Shown here in pieces: positions 27,378 to 35,779 of a DNA stretch of 64,000 nucleotides. The DNA comes from Bacteroidota bacterium. Its GTDB lineage: Bacteria > Bacteroidota > Bacteroidia > Chitinophagales > Chitinophagaceae. The stretch lies in contig VGFQ01000004.1 of NCBI GenBank assembly GCA_016868815.1, positions 1-64,000 on the forward strand, given 5' to 3'. Positions within the stretch are counted from its first letter, which is position 1, and each line of letters begins with the position of its first letter. The translations under genes and the position numbers were made by a program. The notes below the pieces were generated by a model. It was not told where the DNA came from. It worked only from the letters and a program-made list of their open reading frames with translations, and made no database searches.

Positions 27378-28409
27378 TCAGTTTCGTAGAGCATTCCAAC
27401 CCTGTGCGGTGATGGGGTGGGATTGCCCCCCTTTGGTGATGATGTGTGCGCCGCTTGCCGCTTCTGTTATGTGTCCGATGATATGGACCAGGGCGCTGTC
27501 TTTCATCTTGTCGTAGTCTTCTTGCCGAACGGTGAAGAGCAGCTCGTAATCCTCTCCGCCGCTGAGGGCACAGGCGGTAGGGTCTATTTGAAATTTATAT
27601 GCCGCCTGGCGGGTATCTTCTGCGATCGGTAGTTTCTCTTCATAGAGCAGGCACCCCATTCCGCTTTTCTCGCAGATATGCAGGATTTCGGAACTCAGCC
27701 CGTCGCTGATGTCCATCAAGGAGGTCGGAAGGATGTCTGCTTGCTCGAAGAAGGTGATGATGTCGTGTCGGGCTTCCGGCTTCAACAGTCGGCCGATGAC
27801 GTATGACTCATTTTCTAGGTCGGGCTGCACGCCGGGGTGTTCCAGGAAGATTTTCTTTTCCCTTTCTAGGAAGAGCAGTCCGAGATATGCGGCCCCCAAG
27901 TCACCGGAGCAACACAGCAAGTCTCCCTTGCCGGCCGTGCTGCGTTTGACGGCTTTGTCGGGCGCGACTTCTCCGAGTGCGGTGACGGAGATGATGAAGC
28001 CTTTTTGCGAGGAGGAGGTGTCTCCCCCGACGAGGTCTACCCCATATCTTGTACAGGCTGCCAGGGCACCCTCGTAAAAATCTTCCAAAGCCTCGACGCT
28101 CAGGCGGTTGCTGATTCCGATCGACAATGTCACTTGCGTGGGGGTTGCGTTCATGGCGTAAACATCGCTCAGGTTGACGACGATGCTCTTATATCCGAGG
28201 TGTTTGAGGGGCGTATAGCTGAGGTCAAAATGCACTCCTTCTATGAGGAGGTCGGTGGTGACGACCGTCTGCTTTCCGAAATGGTCGATCAGGGCGGCAT
28301 CATCGCCCACCCCCAGGATGGAGGAGGCGTTCTGAAGTTCTATATTCTTCGTGAGATGGTGGATGAGTCCAAACTCCCCGTAGCTGGAGACCTCTGTGCG
28401 TTGTGACAT
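27378..28409 (-). CDS. thiL: Thiamine-monophosphate kinase
   Basis: ThiL phosphorylates thiamine monophosphate to the active pyrophosphate. The protein (343 aa from the ATG at 28409, MSQRTEVSSYGEFGLI) has the AIR-synthase-like ATP/Mg motifs LGVGDDAALID, VTTDLLIEGVHF, NLSDVYAMNATP, LVGGDTSS and MDISDGLSSE. The longer frame from 28427 adds six unlikely residues. I see no TPP riboswitch in its leader. Confidence 0.93.
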   Translation of the reverse strand: MSQRTEVSSYGEFGLIHHLTKNIELQNASSILGVGDDAALIDHFGKQTVVTTDLLIEGVHFDLSYTPLKHLGYKSIVVNLSDVYAMNATPTQVTLSIGISNRLSVEALEDFYEGALAACTRYGVDLVGGDTSSSQKGFIISVTALGEVAPDKAVKRSTAGKGDLLCCSGDLGAAYLGLLFLEREKKIFLEHPGVQPDLENESYVIGRLLKPEARHDIITFFEQADILPTSLMDISDGLSSEILHICEKSGMGCLLYEEKLPIAEDTRQAAYKFQIDPTACALSGGEDYELLFTVRQEDYDKMKDSALVHIIGHITEAASGAHIITKGGQSHPITAQGWNALRN

Positions 28410-28560
28410 AATGTAAAAATACACCAAGGTCCTGGTTTATGCCTGAAACATCGAGCACGCAGGGAAACTCTATGGCCTAGATGTAATCCCAGCTTGCTAT
28501 ATTTACGGGTCTGCCAGCTGTATAGAATCATCTCTTTCCAAGCACACCGAACATCTTCCC

Positions 28561-29643
28561 ATGCCCAGACTTACTTCGTTGGACGCCTTCCGCGGTTTTA
28601 CTGTGGCGGCTATGATCATGGTCAATTACCCCGGTACCTGGGAACACGTCTTTCCCACCCTGCAGCACTCCGAATGGAATGGGCTGACCTTTACGGACCT
28701 GGTTGCCCCGTTTTTTTTGTTCATCATCGGAGTGTCTATCACCTTTTCCCTCGGAGGAAAGCAGGGGCAACCCAACGCGGGCGTGCTATACCGCAAGATC
28801 CTATGGCGCTCTTTCAAGATCTATGCCATCGGGATGTTCCTCCATGCCATGCCCTCGTTTGACCTGAGCAACCTTCGCTGGACTGGAACTCTGCAACGGA
28901 TTGCCGTTGTCTTTGGCATCACCGCGCTACTGTTTCTGCATACCACCCTGCGGCAGCAGGCCTGGGCTTGTGGCCTGCTGTTGCTAGGCTACTGGGCTGC
29001 CATGACGATGATACCCACCCCGGATGCGCCTGGCGTGATGCTCGAGCCTGGCAGAAATCTCGCCGCTTGGGTCGACCAACAATTCCTGCCCGGACGGATG
29101 TGGCAGGGTACCTGGGACCCAGAGAGCATCCTGAGCATCATCCCCTGTACAGCCACCTGCCTCACCGGTGTCCTGGTCGGGCACCTGCTGGCCTCGGGGC
29201 TCTGGACCAGCGAAAAACAGATCCGGCTCATGGTGGCGGGGGTGTTGAGTGCCATGGCGGGATATGTCGTTGGCCTCCATTTTCCCGTCAATGAGAACCT
29301 TTGGACCAGCAGCTTCGTACTCGTCACTTCCGGATTCGCCGCTCTCGTCCTGGGTGTTTTTTATTATTTCATGGATACCCGGCGCGCCACCCGATGGGCA
29401 CAGCTGGGTGTCTGGTTCGGAAAGAATGCCATCACGGCTTATGTGCTAGGCGACTTATTGGCCCTTGTCTTCTATGGTATGCACATGCAGGGCGCTTCTC
29501 TGAACCAACATGCTGTTGACGCGCTGACTGGCCTCGGCATGCAGCCTGAGTGGGCCTCCTGGATCTATGCTCTATGCTTTGTAGGCATAAATGCCATACC
29601 CATGTATCTAATGTATCGGAAGAACCTCTTCTTGAAAGTCTGA
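28561..29643 (+). CDS. NagX-like transmembrane acyltransferase (COG4299, DUF5009)
   Basis: A 360-aa polytopic membrane protein beginning LTSLDAFRGFTVAAMIMVNYPG and LVAPFFLFIIGVSITF, the signature of the heparan-alpha-glucosaminide N-acetyltransferase-like family. About ten hydrophobic segments are visible. In Bacteroidota such proteins are linked to amino-sugar and peptidoglycan recovery. It lies 6 bp upstream of murQ on the same strand, which supports a role in muropeptide recycling. The acyl acceptor is inferred. Confidence 0.82.
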   Translation: MPRLTSLDAFRGFTVAAMIMVNYPGTWEHVFPTLQHSEWNGLTFTDLVAPFFLFIIGVSITFSLGGKQGQPNAGVLYRKILWRSFKIYAIGMFLHAMPSFDLSNLRWTGTLQRIAVVFGITALLFLHTTLRQQAWACGLLLLGYWAAMTMIPTPDAPGVMLEPGRNLAAWVDQQFLPGRMWQGTWDPESILSIIPCTATCLTGVLVGHLLASGLWTSEKQIRLMVAGVLSAMAGYVVGLHFPVNENLWTSSFVLVTSGFAALVLGVFYYFMDTRRATRWAQLGVWFGKNAITAYVLGDLLALVFYGMHMQGASLNQHAVDALTGLGMQPEWASWIYALCFVGINAIPMYLMYRKNLFLKV

Positions 29644-29649
29644 TAAGAC

Positions 29650-30465
29650 ATGGAACGAGTCACGGAACAGCCCTCTCTGTACAGGGACCTAGAGAAAAAA
29701 AGTATAGAGGAGATCACCAGCTCCATCAACGCAGAGGATAAAAAGGTGGCCGAGGCCATTGAGCGATCACTGCCGCAGCTAAACCGATTGATCGGCCGGA
29801 TCACCGAGGCGTTGCGGGGCGGTGGGCGTTTGTTTTATTTGGGAGCTGGCAGTGGCGGCCGGCTCTCCGTACTCGATGTGATTGAGCTGCCGACCACCTA
29901 TGGTATTGAAAAGGGCCGGTTTAACGTGGTGTTGGCTGGCGGTGTCGAGCGCCTGTCGGAAGCACCCGAAGAGAAGGAGGACGAGCCCGAGGCCGGATGG
30001 CAGGAACTGCTGGAGCGGGGCGTCTCTTCAGAAGACATCGTCGTGGGGGTCTCTGCCAGCGGGACCACCCCCTTTGTGTTGGGCGGGCTCACCCATTGTC
30101 GGGCGCAGGGCATCCCGACGGGGTGTCTGGTAAGCAATGCCGAATCGCCGATTGCGGCACAGGCCGACTTTCCCGTTGAGGTCATCACAGGCCCTGAGTT
30201 CATCACCGGCAGCACGCGGATGAAATGCGGGACCATGCAAAAGATCGTCTTCGACATGATCAGCACCACGGTGATGATCCAGTTGGGCCGGGTGAAAGAC
30301 AACCGGATGGTGAATGTTTTATTGATCAATGAGAAGATCACTGACCGGGCTGTTCGGATGCTGATGGAGTTTTCCGGCATCTCCTCTTACGAGGATGCGG
30401 GCAGATTGCTGCGGGAGCAGGGCAGCGTTCAGAAGGCTCTGGACCATCTATCCTCCCGGGGCTAG
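29650..30465 (+). CDS. murQ: N-acetylmuramic acid 6-phosphate etherase
   Basis: MurQ removes the lactyl ether from MurNAc-6-phosphate to give GlcNAc-6-phosphate during cell-wall recycling. The 271-aa protein has the SIS-domain motifs LFYLGAGSGGRLSVLDVIELPTTYG, VGVSASGTTPFV and TGSTRMKCGTMQK. The length is a little short of the approximately 300 aa of E. coli MurQ. It forms a two-gene unit with the NagX-like protein and converges on the inositol-phosphatase-like gene. Confidence 0.93.
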   Translation: MERVTEQPSLYRDLEKKSIEEITSSINAEDKKVAEAIERSLPQLNRLIGRITEALRGGGRLFYLGAGSGGRLSVLDVIELPTTYGIEKGRFNVVLAGGVERLSEAPEEKEDEPEAGWQELLERGVSSEDIVVGVSASGTTPFVLGGLTHCRAQGIPTGCLVSNAESPIAAQADFPVEVITGPEFITGSTRMKCGTMQKIVFDMISTTVMIQLGRVKDNRMVNVLLINEKITDRAVRMLMEFSGISSYEDAGRLLREQGSVQKALDHLSSRG

Positions 30466-30488
30466 GCATTTTTTCTGAGCAGGCATTC

Positions 30489-31259
30489 TTATCGGTCGTG
30501 TATCACATCCAGGATGCCTTTGTGAATCAACCCGTTGCTGGCGACGAGGTGTGGTTGGTAGGGGGAATAGGGCCGGCCCCCAAAGTCAGTTACCTTTCCG
30601 CCGGCCTCTACGACCATAAGGAATCCTGCAGCGCTGTCCCAGGCTTGTAGTTCGTGTTCATAGAACCCGTCGAACCGACCCGCCGCCACCCAGCAGAGGT
30701 CGATGGCGGCGGATCCCAGCCTCCTCACCGGGACGCCCTTGCGGATGAAGCGACCGAACACGTCTAGGGGGCTGTTGGGTCTGTCGAGGTAGCTATAGGG
30801 GAAGCCTGTCACCAGGCAAGACCTCCATACATCTGTTTTGGTGCTTACTTGTATGGCCCTGCCATTGAGGTGGGCCCCACCCCTGCGTTCCGCGAAGAAG
30901 TATTCGTCGAGGAAGGGGTTGTAGACCGCCCCCAGGATCATCTTTCCGTCTTTTTCGATGCCGATGCTGACGCAACAGAGCGGGATGCCGTTGGCGAAGT
31001 TGATGGTTCCGTCGATGGGGTCGATGATCCATTTGTAGGTGGAGTCGGTCACAATCTCCCCCGTCTCTTCACTAAGGATGAAGTGGTCGGGGAACTCGGC
31101 CCGGATGGTATCCATGATGAGCTTTTCCGAGGCGTGGTCAACTTCTGTCACGAGGTTGTTGATGCCTTCTTTGTGGTCGATCCGATAAGTGGAGTGGAAG
31201 CGTTCTTTGATAAGCCTTCCCGCTTCGAGGGCGGCGCGCTGCAGGGTTTCTTTGAGCAT
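30489..31259 (-). CDS. Inositol monophosphatase family protein (SuhB-like)
   Basis: A metal-dependent phosphatase of about 256 aa. The three family motifs are intact: SEETGE, IDPIDGTINFANG (D-P-I/L-D-G-T) and WDSAAGFLMVVEAGG. The ATG at 31259 is preferred to the TTG at 31265. Members hydrolyse inositol phosphates, histidinol phosphate or related sugars, and the substrate cannot be told. It lies 48 bp after the GMC oxidoreductase gene on the same strand and could be the last gene of that transcript. Confidence 0.9.
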   Translation of the reverse strand: MLKETLQRAALEAGRLIKERFHSTYRIDHKEGINNLVTEVDHASEKLIMDTIRAEFPDHFILSEETGEIVTDSTYKWIIDPIDGTINFANGIPLCCVSIGIEKDGKMILGAVYNPFLDEYFFAERRGGAHLNGRAIQVSTKTDVWRSCLVTGFPYSYLDRPNSPLDVFGRFIRKGVPVRRLGSAAIDLCWVAAGRFDGFYEHELQAWDSAAGFLMVVEAGGKVTDFGGRPYSPYQPHLVASNGLIHKGILDVIHDR

Positions 31260-31307
31260 GCGCAAAGGTAGCCAGAACGGGGCTACGCGATTGCGGGCCT
31301 CTGACTT

Positions 31308-32978
31308 TTAACTATTGCCTTTCCGCAGTTCTCGTACGGCGTGGTCGACGGCTCTGGCGGTGAGGGCCATGTAGGTGAGCGAGGGGTTGACGGAGGCGGA
31401 GGATGTCATGCAGGCTCCGTCGGTGACGAAGACGTTTGGGACGGCGTGCAGGCGGTTCCATTTGTCGAGCACGGAGGTTTTTGGGTCGACCCCCATGCGG
31501 GCGGTCCCCATTTCGTGGTTGGCATTGCCGGGGTGTGAGGTGCCTCCGTTTACCCGGATATCTTTCAAGCCCGCCGCTTCCATCATCTCTTGCATGGTGA
31601 TGAGGGCGTCTGCAGACATTTTATGTTCATTGTCGCGGAAGCGGCTGTCGATGGCGAGGGTGGGACGCCCCCATTTGTCTTTGAGGGTCGGGTCGAGGGT
31701 GACACGATTGTCGGCATAGGGTAGGCATTCGCCATAGGCGCGCATCCCGGCTTGCCAGAGGCCGGGCTCTGAGAGTGCCGCTTTGAGTTCTGTTCCGATC
31801 TCTTGGGCGGTTTTTCTCGGGCGGTCGGCATTTCCCTGGCAGTTGTAGCCTCGGAGGTATTCTTTTTCCTGACCCCGGAGGTTGACGAAGCGGGGGATGA
31901 AATATCCGCTGGCCTTCTGTCCGAAATAGTACTTGTCGGAGAATGCATCGATGGTTCCGCTGACGGTTGCGGTTCGCGGATGGTCCATCAGATAGCGTCC
32001 CAGCTGGTCGTGGTCGTTGCCCATTCCGTTTGGAAACCGTCGGCTGCGCGATAGGAGCAGCAGTTGTGTGGTGCCCAGGGTAGAGGCGTTTAGGAACAGC
32101 AAGGGGGCCTTGTATGCATAGGTGCGTCCGGTGGCCGTGTCGATGATCTCGATGCCTGTGGCTCTTTGGGTTTCATCGTCGAACAGGACCTGGTGGGCGA
32201 GGGCGTTCGTCTGGATGGTGAGGTTGCCGGTGGCCATCGCGGCTGGCAGGGTGGACGACTGGGTGCTGAAATAGGCGCCGAAGGGACAACCGCGGTCGCA
32301 GAGGTTGCGATACTGGCAGGCGCCCCGACCGGGCAGTGGGTGGGTGAGGTTGGCGACCCGGCCGTGGATGACATGCCGGTTGGGATACCTTTTTTCTATC
32401 TCTGCCTTTAGGTGGTCTTCGAGGCAGTTGAATGGGAAAGGTGCCTGGAAGACGCTATCGGGCAGGTTGGCGATGCCTTCTGTACGTCCGCTGATGCCGA
32501 CGAAGCGTTCGACGTATTCATACCAGGGAGCAAGGTCGCGGTAGCGGATGGGCCAGTCAGGGCCCATCCCGTCGCGGGCGTTGGCTTCAAAGTCTAGATC
32601 GCTCCAGCGGAAGCTCATGCGCCCCCATAGCAGGGAGCGCCCCCCCAACACATCGGCACGAATCCAGTCGAATCGACGGATCTCCCGGTAGGGGTTGTCT
32701 AGGTCGTCGACATAGAAATGCTTCGTCTGCTCTCGGAAGGAGAAATGTCTGGCTTGGATGGCATGTCGTTCTACGTCTGCGCGGGTGAGGTTTCCTCGAT
32801 GGGCATTTTCCCAGGGTGCAAGGTTGGCTGTGACATAGTCTTTGACATGTTCGACGGGCCTGCCCCTTTCGAGAAGCAACGTTTTGAGCCCGCGTTCACA
32901 GAGTTCTTTGGCGGCCCAGCCCCCGGTGATGCCGGAACCTACGACGATGGCATCGAAGCTGAAGTTATCCCTTCCCAC
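31308..32978 (-). CDS. GMC family FAD-dependent sugar dehydrogenase, copy 1
   Basis: A 556-aa flavoprotein of the glucose-methanol-choline family. It has the FAD-binding VVGSGITGGWAAKEL (residues 11-25), GGRSLLWGRMSFRWSDLDF, and the catalytic His segment NHEMGTARMG with SVNPSLTYMALT near the end. Cys221, Cys227 and Cys231 (CQYRNLCDRGC) form the C-x5-C-x3-C pattern that binds a 3Fe-4S cluster in bacterial FAD-glucose dehydrogenase. There is no signal peptide, and no small Tat-exported partner subunit is nearby. The start codon is GTG. It is paralogous to the next gene upstream. It probably oxidises a sugar hydroxyl, possibly C3 of a glycoside, and passes electrons to a cytochrome. Confidence 0.9.
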   Translation of the reverse strand: MGRDNFSFDAIVVGSGITGGWAAKELCERGLKTLLLERGRPVEHVKDYVTANLAPWENAHRGNLTRADVERHAIQARHFSFREQTKHFYVDDLDNPYREIRRFDWIRADVLGGRSLLWGRMSFRWSDLDFEANARDGMGPDWPIRYRDLAPWYEYVERFVGISGRTEGIANLPDSVFQAPFPFNCLEDHLKAEIEKRYPNRHVIHGRVANLTHPLPGRGACQYRNLCDRGCPFGAYFSTQSSTLPAAMATGNLTIQTNALAHQVLFDDETQRATGIEIIDTATGRTYAYKAPLLFLNASTLGTTQLLLLSRSRRFPNGMGNDHDQLGRYLMDHPRTATVSGTIDAFSDKYYFGQKASGYFIPRFVNLRGQEKEYLRGYNCQGNADRPRKTAQEIGTELKAALSEPGLWQAGMRAYGECLPYADNRVTLDPTLKDKWGRPTLAIDSRFRDNEHKMSADALITMQEMMEAAGLKDIRVNGGTSHPGNANHEMGTARMGVDPKTSVLDKWNRLHAVPNVFVTDGACMTSSASVNPSLTYMALTARAVDHAVRELRKGNS

Positions 32979-33025
32979 ACTTTTTCATTCTATCAGGTCC
33001 CGCTATATGGGATCTGCTACATTTA

Positions 33026-34708
33026 CTATAGGTTTCCTTTCTTCAATTCTGCGACAGCATGGTCGACGGCCCGGGCGGTGAAGGCCATATAGGAGAGAGA
33101 GGGGTTGACGCAGGATGCCGAGGCCATGAAGGCCCCGTCGGTGACGAAGACATTGGGGGCGTCCCAGACCTGGTTCCATTTGTTGACGACGGAGTTGCTG
33201 GGGTCTGTGCCCATGCGGGCGGTTCCCATTTCATGAATGCCGCGGCCGGGGGTGCCGTCGCCGTCGATGCCTTTGACATTTTTGACGCCCACGGAGGTGA
33301 GCATCTCGATGCCGTCGTTGAGCATGTCTTTGCGCATCTTCTTTTCATTGTCTTTGAGTTCGCAGTCGATGGCTAGGACGTTTAGGCCCCATTTGTCTTT
33401 TTTCGACTTATCGAGTGTGACTTTATTCTCGTGGTAGGGCAGGATCTCTCCGAATCCTCCGATGCCCATGGTCCAGCCTCCCGGCTCTGACAGCACCTCT
33501 TTCAGTTCCATTCCGATGCTGAGCTCAGCGATCTCGCGGTTCCATCCGTCGCGGCTGGCGCGGCCCTGGTAGCCGAAGCCACGGATATAGTCGCGTTTTT
33601 CGCCGTCGACGTTGCGGAAGCGGGGGATATAGATGCCATTGGGTCTGCGTCCGTAGTAGTATTTGTCTTCGAAGCCTTCGACGCTGCCGCTGATCCGGAC
33701 GCCGAGGTGGTGGTCCATCAGGTTATGCCCCAGCTGGCCGCTGCTGCTGCCGAGTCCGTCGGGCCAGATGTCAGTCGCCGAGTGGAGGAGGATCCAGGTA
33801 GTATTGAGGGTGGAGGCGTTGAGGAAGACGATCTTGGCTGTATAGGTATATGTCTGGTTGGTCTCTGCATCCAGCACTTCTACGCCGGTGGCCCTCTTCT
33901 TGTCTTTGTCGTACAGCACCCGGGTCACGATGGAATGAGGACGAAGGGTGAGTTTGCCGGTGGCCATCGCGGCTGGCAGGGTGGACGACTGCGTGCTGAA
34001 GTAGGCGCCGAAGGGGCAGCCCAGCCAGCATTTGTTGCGATATTGGCAGTAGGTGCGTCCGGGCAGGGCGGAGGTGAGGTTGGCGACGCGGCCGATGATC
34101 ATACGTCGCTTGCCTTTATAGTGTTGGGAGAGGCGGCCGGCGATGTCCTTCTCGGCGCAATTCATCTCCATGGCTGGTTGGAACTGTCCGTCAGGAAGCA
34201 CCGGGAGGCCTTCTTTAGAGCCGCTGATGCCGGCGAATGCTTCGACATAGTCGTACCAGGGGGCGATTTCTTTATAGCGGACGGGCCAGTCGGTGCCGAT
34301 GCCCTCTTTGGCATTGGCCCCGAAGTCAAGATCGCTCCATCGGTACGATTGGCGGCCCCACGTCAGGGAACGGCCACCGACCTGGTATCCACGGAACCAG
34401 TCGAATCGTTTGACTTCGGTATAAGGGCAATCGCTGTCTTTGGCCCAGAAGTCGAGGTTCATCTCATTGAGGGGGTAGTCGCGCTTCAGGACGGGGTAGT
34501 CCTGTATCATCTGCTGGGTGCGTCCGCCGCGGTGCGGGAACTGCCAGGGGTCTTTGTTGACGGAAGGGTAGTCGATGCCGTGTTTGACGTCTCGGCCACG
34601 TTCAAGTAGGATGACTTTGAGCCCTTTCTCGGTAAGCTCTTTGGCAGCCCATCCGCCTGAGATACCAGAGCCGACGACGATGGCATCGAATTCAAAGGAA
34701 GCTGGCAT
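33026..34708 (-). CDS. GMC family FAD-dependent sugar dehydrogenase, copy 2
   Basis: A 560-aa paralogue of the adjacent gene with the same layout. FAD-binding VVGSGISGGWAAKEL lies at residues 11-25, the C-x5-C-x3-C motif CQYRNKCWLGC at 221-231, and the C-terminal HEMGTARMG with CVNPSLSYMAFT holds the conserved His and Asn. It too lacks a signal peptide. The tract encoding FSTQSSTLPAAMATG is almost identical in DNA between the two copies. A -7 element lies just upstream, so this and copy 1 (47 bp downstream) are probably one transcript. Confidence 0.9.
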   Translation of the reverse strand: MPASFEFDAIVVGSGISGGWAAKELTEKGLKVILLERGRDVKHGIDYPSVNKDPWQFPHRGGRTQQMIQDYPVLKRDYPLNEMNLDFWAKDSDCPYTEVKRFDWFRGYQVGGRSLTWGRQSYRWSDLDFGANAKEGIGTDWPVRYKEIAPWYDYVEAFAGISGSKEGLPVLPDGQFQPAMEMNCAEKDIAGRLSQHYKGKRRMIIGRVANLTSALPGRTYCQYRNKCWLGCPFGAYFSTQSSTLPAAMATGKLTLRPHSIVTRVLYDKDKKRATGVEVLDAETNQTYTYTAKIVFLNASTLNTTWILLHSATDIWPDGLGSSSGQLGHNLMDHHLGVRISGSVEGFEDKYYYGRRPNGIYIPRFRNVDGEKRDYIRGFGYQGRASRDGWNREIAELSIGMELKEVLSEPGGWTMGIGGFGEILPYHENKVTLDKSKKDKWGLNVLAIDCELKDNEKKMRKDMLNDGIEMLTSVGVKNVKGIDGDGTPGRGIHEMGTARMGTDPSNSVVNKWNQVWDAPNVFVTDGAFMASASCVNPSLSYMAFTARAVDHAVAELKKGNL

Positions 34709-34740
34709 AATCTGTAGCTTGAACTTTTCTATTTATGCAC

Positions 34741-34748
34741 CAAAATTA
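34741..34748 (-). promoter_or_regulatory. -7 promoter element upstream of the GMC pair
   Basis: Read on the minus strand, TAATTTTG matches the Bacteroidota -7 consensus TAnnTTTG exactly, 32 bp before the ATG of GMC copy 2. The -33 region has only a weak TGTG match. Confidence 0.45.
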
Positions 34749-34767
34749 ACCGCTTTTGGGATGTGGA

Positions 34768-35643
34768 TCACACATCACAGATCTCGATGCCTTTGCGGAG
34801 CGCCGCCAACTTGTCGGGCCAAGAGGGTATGAACTCTTGAGCGACGAAGCCTTTGAAACCGGTCTCTACGATCGCCTGCATGATGGCGGGGTAATAGAGT
34901 TCTTGTGTCTGGTCGATCTCGTGTCGTCCGGGGACACCGCCGGTGTGGTAATGGGCGATGTGGGCATGGTGATTGCGGATGGTGCGGATGACGTCGCCCT
35001 CATCGATCTGCATATGATAGATGTCGTAAAGCAGTTTGAATTGGGTGGATCCGATGCGATGGACGAGATCGACCCCCCAGGCGGTGCGATCGCATTGGTA
35101 GTCAGCATGGTCGATCCTGCTGTTGAGGAGTTCCATCACGATGACGACTTTGTGCTTTTCGGCGATGGGCATGATTTTCTTCAGCCCTTCTGTGCAGTTC
35201 TTCCATCCTGTCTCATCGTCTTTTCTGCGACGGTTGCCTGAAAAGCAGATAAGGTTGGTGTAGCCTGCTGCGGCGACCAGCGGGATCATCTCGGTGTAAT
35301 TCTTGATCAGTTGTTCGTGGAAGCGGGTGTCGTTCCAGCCGTCGGTGAGGTTTATTTCGGCGCCGTTGCACATGGAGGAGTGCAGGCCGTATTTTTTCAG
35401 GGTGGGCCAGTCTTTTGGGCCTACGAGGTCGATGGCGGAGATCCCTATCTGGGCTGCTGCCTGGCAGAAATCGTCCAGGGGGATGGAGTTGTAACACCAG
35501 CGGCAAACGGAGTGTCGGATGTTGCCTTTGAGCGAGAGGGGGCTTTCTGTCTGGTTCATGCAGGCGATGGATGGGAAGGAGGTGGAGGCCAGGGATCCGA
35601 TCATGAGGTGTTGCAGGGCGTTTCTGCGGGTGAGCCTGGCCAT
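34768..35643 (-). CDS. Exported TIM-barrel sugar isomerase-like protein (hydroxypyruvate isomerase type)
   Basis: A 291-aa xylose-isomerase-like TIM-barrel protein. The N-terminus MARLTRRNALQHL, followed by a hydrophobic stretch to about residue 27, looks like a Tat-type export signal. Likely metal-site segments are VIVMELLNSRID, LLYDIYHMQI, HYHTGGVPGRHEI and VAQEFIP, which match the hydroxypyruvate isomerase subfamily. It is the first gene of the left arm of the sugar-oxidation locus, 59 bp before GMC copy 2. In 3-keto-glycoside systems proteins of this superfamily act as eliminases or isomerases. The exact role is inferred. Confidence 0.82.
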   Translation of the reverse strand: MARLTRRNALQHLMIGSLASTSFPSIACMNQTESPLSLKGNIRHSVCRWCYNSIPLDDFCQAAAQIGISAIDLVGPKDWPTLKKYGLHSSMCNGAEINLTDGWNDTRFHEQLIKNYTEMIPLVAAAGYTNLICFSGNRRRKDDETGWKNCTEGLKKIMPIAEKHKVVIVMELLNSRIDHADYQCDRTAWGVDLVHRIGSTQFKLLYDIYHMQIDEGDVIRTIRNHHAHIAHYHTGGVPGRHEIDQTQELYYPAIMQAIVETGFKGFVAQEFIPSWPDKLAALRKGIEICDV

Positions 35644-35779
35644 GGGGTTGCTTCTGCCATGAAGTTAATCATAACCCCTTAATAGTGCTTCGCTGGAAAA
35701 AGGCTAAAAATTTTGGAGGGTATGGCCACATTCCATAGTTTCCATCTACCATCGACCCTACCATCCAAAACCAACACAC

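Noticed and set aside
26662..27516. 284-aa plus-strand ORF over the S41-like gene
   Set aside because: Antisense to a lipoprotein gene with a proper signal peptide and S41 motifs. The ORF product is rich in Arg, Gly and Pro with no domain.
28410..28560. TPP riboswitch upstream of thiL
   Set aside because: The leader lacks the conserved CUGAGA and ACCUG-type segments of the THI element.
31263..31270. Perfect -7 box TACCTTTG at the suhB-like start
   Set aside because: It ends only a few bases before the ATG and has no TTTG at the -33 position, so a leaderless promoter is not supported.
33707..34609. 300-aa plus-strand ORF over GMC copy 2
   Set aside because: Antisense shadow of a clear GMC gene, with Gly/Val/Asp-rich composition typical of the reverse complement of such genes.
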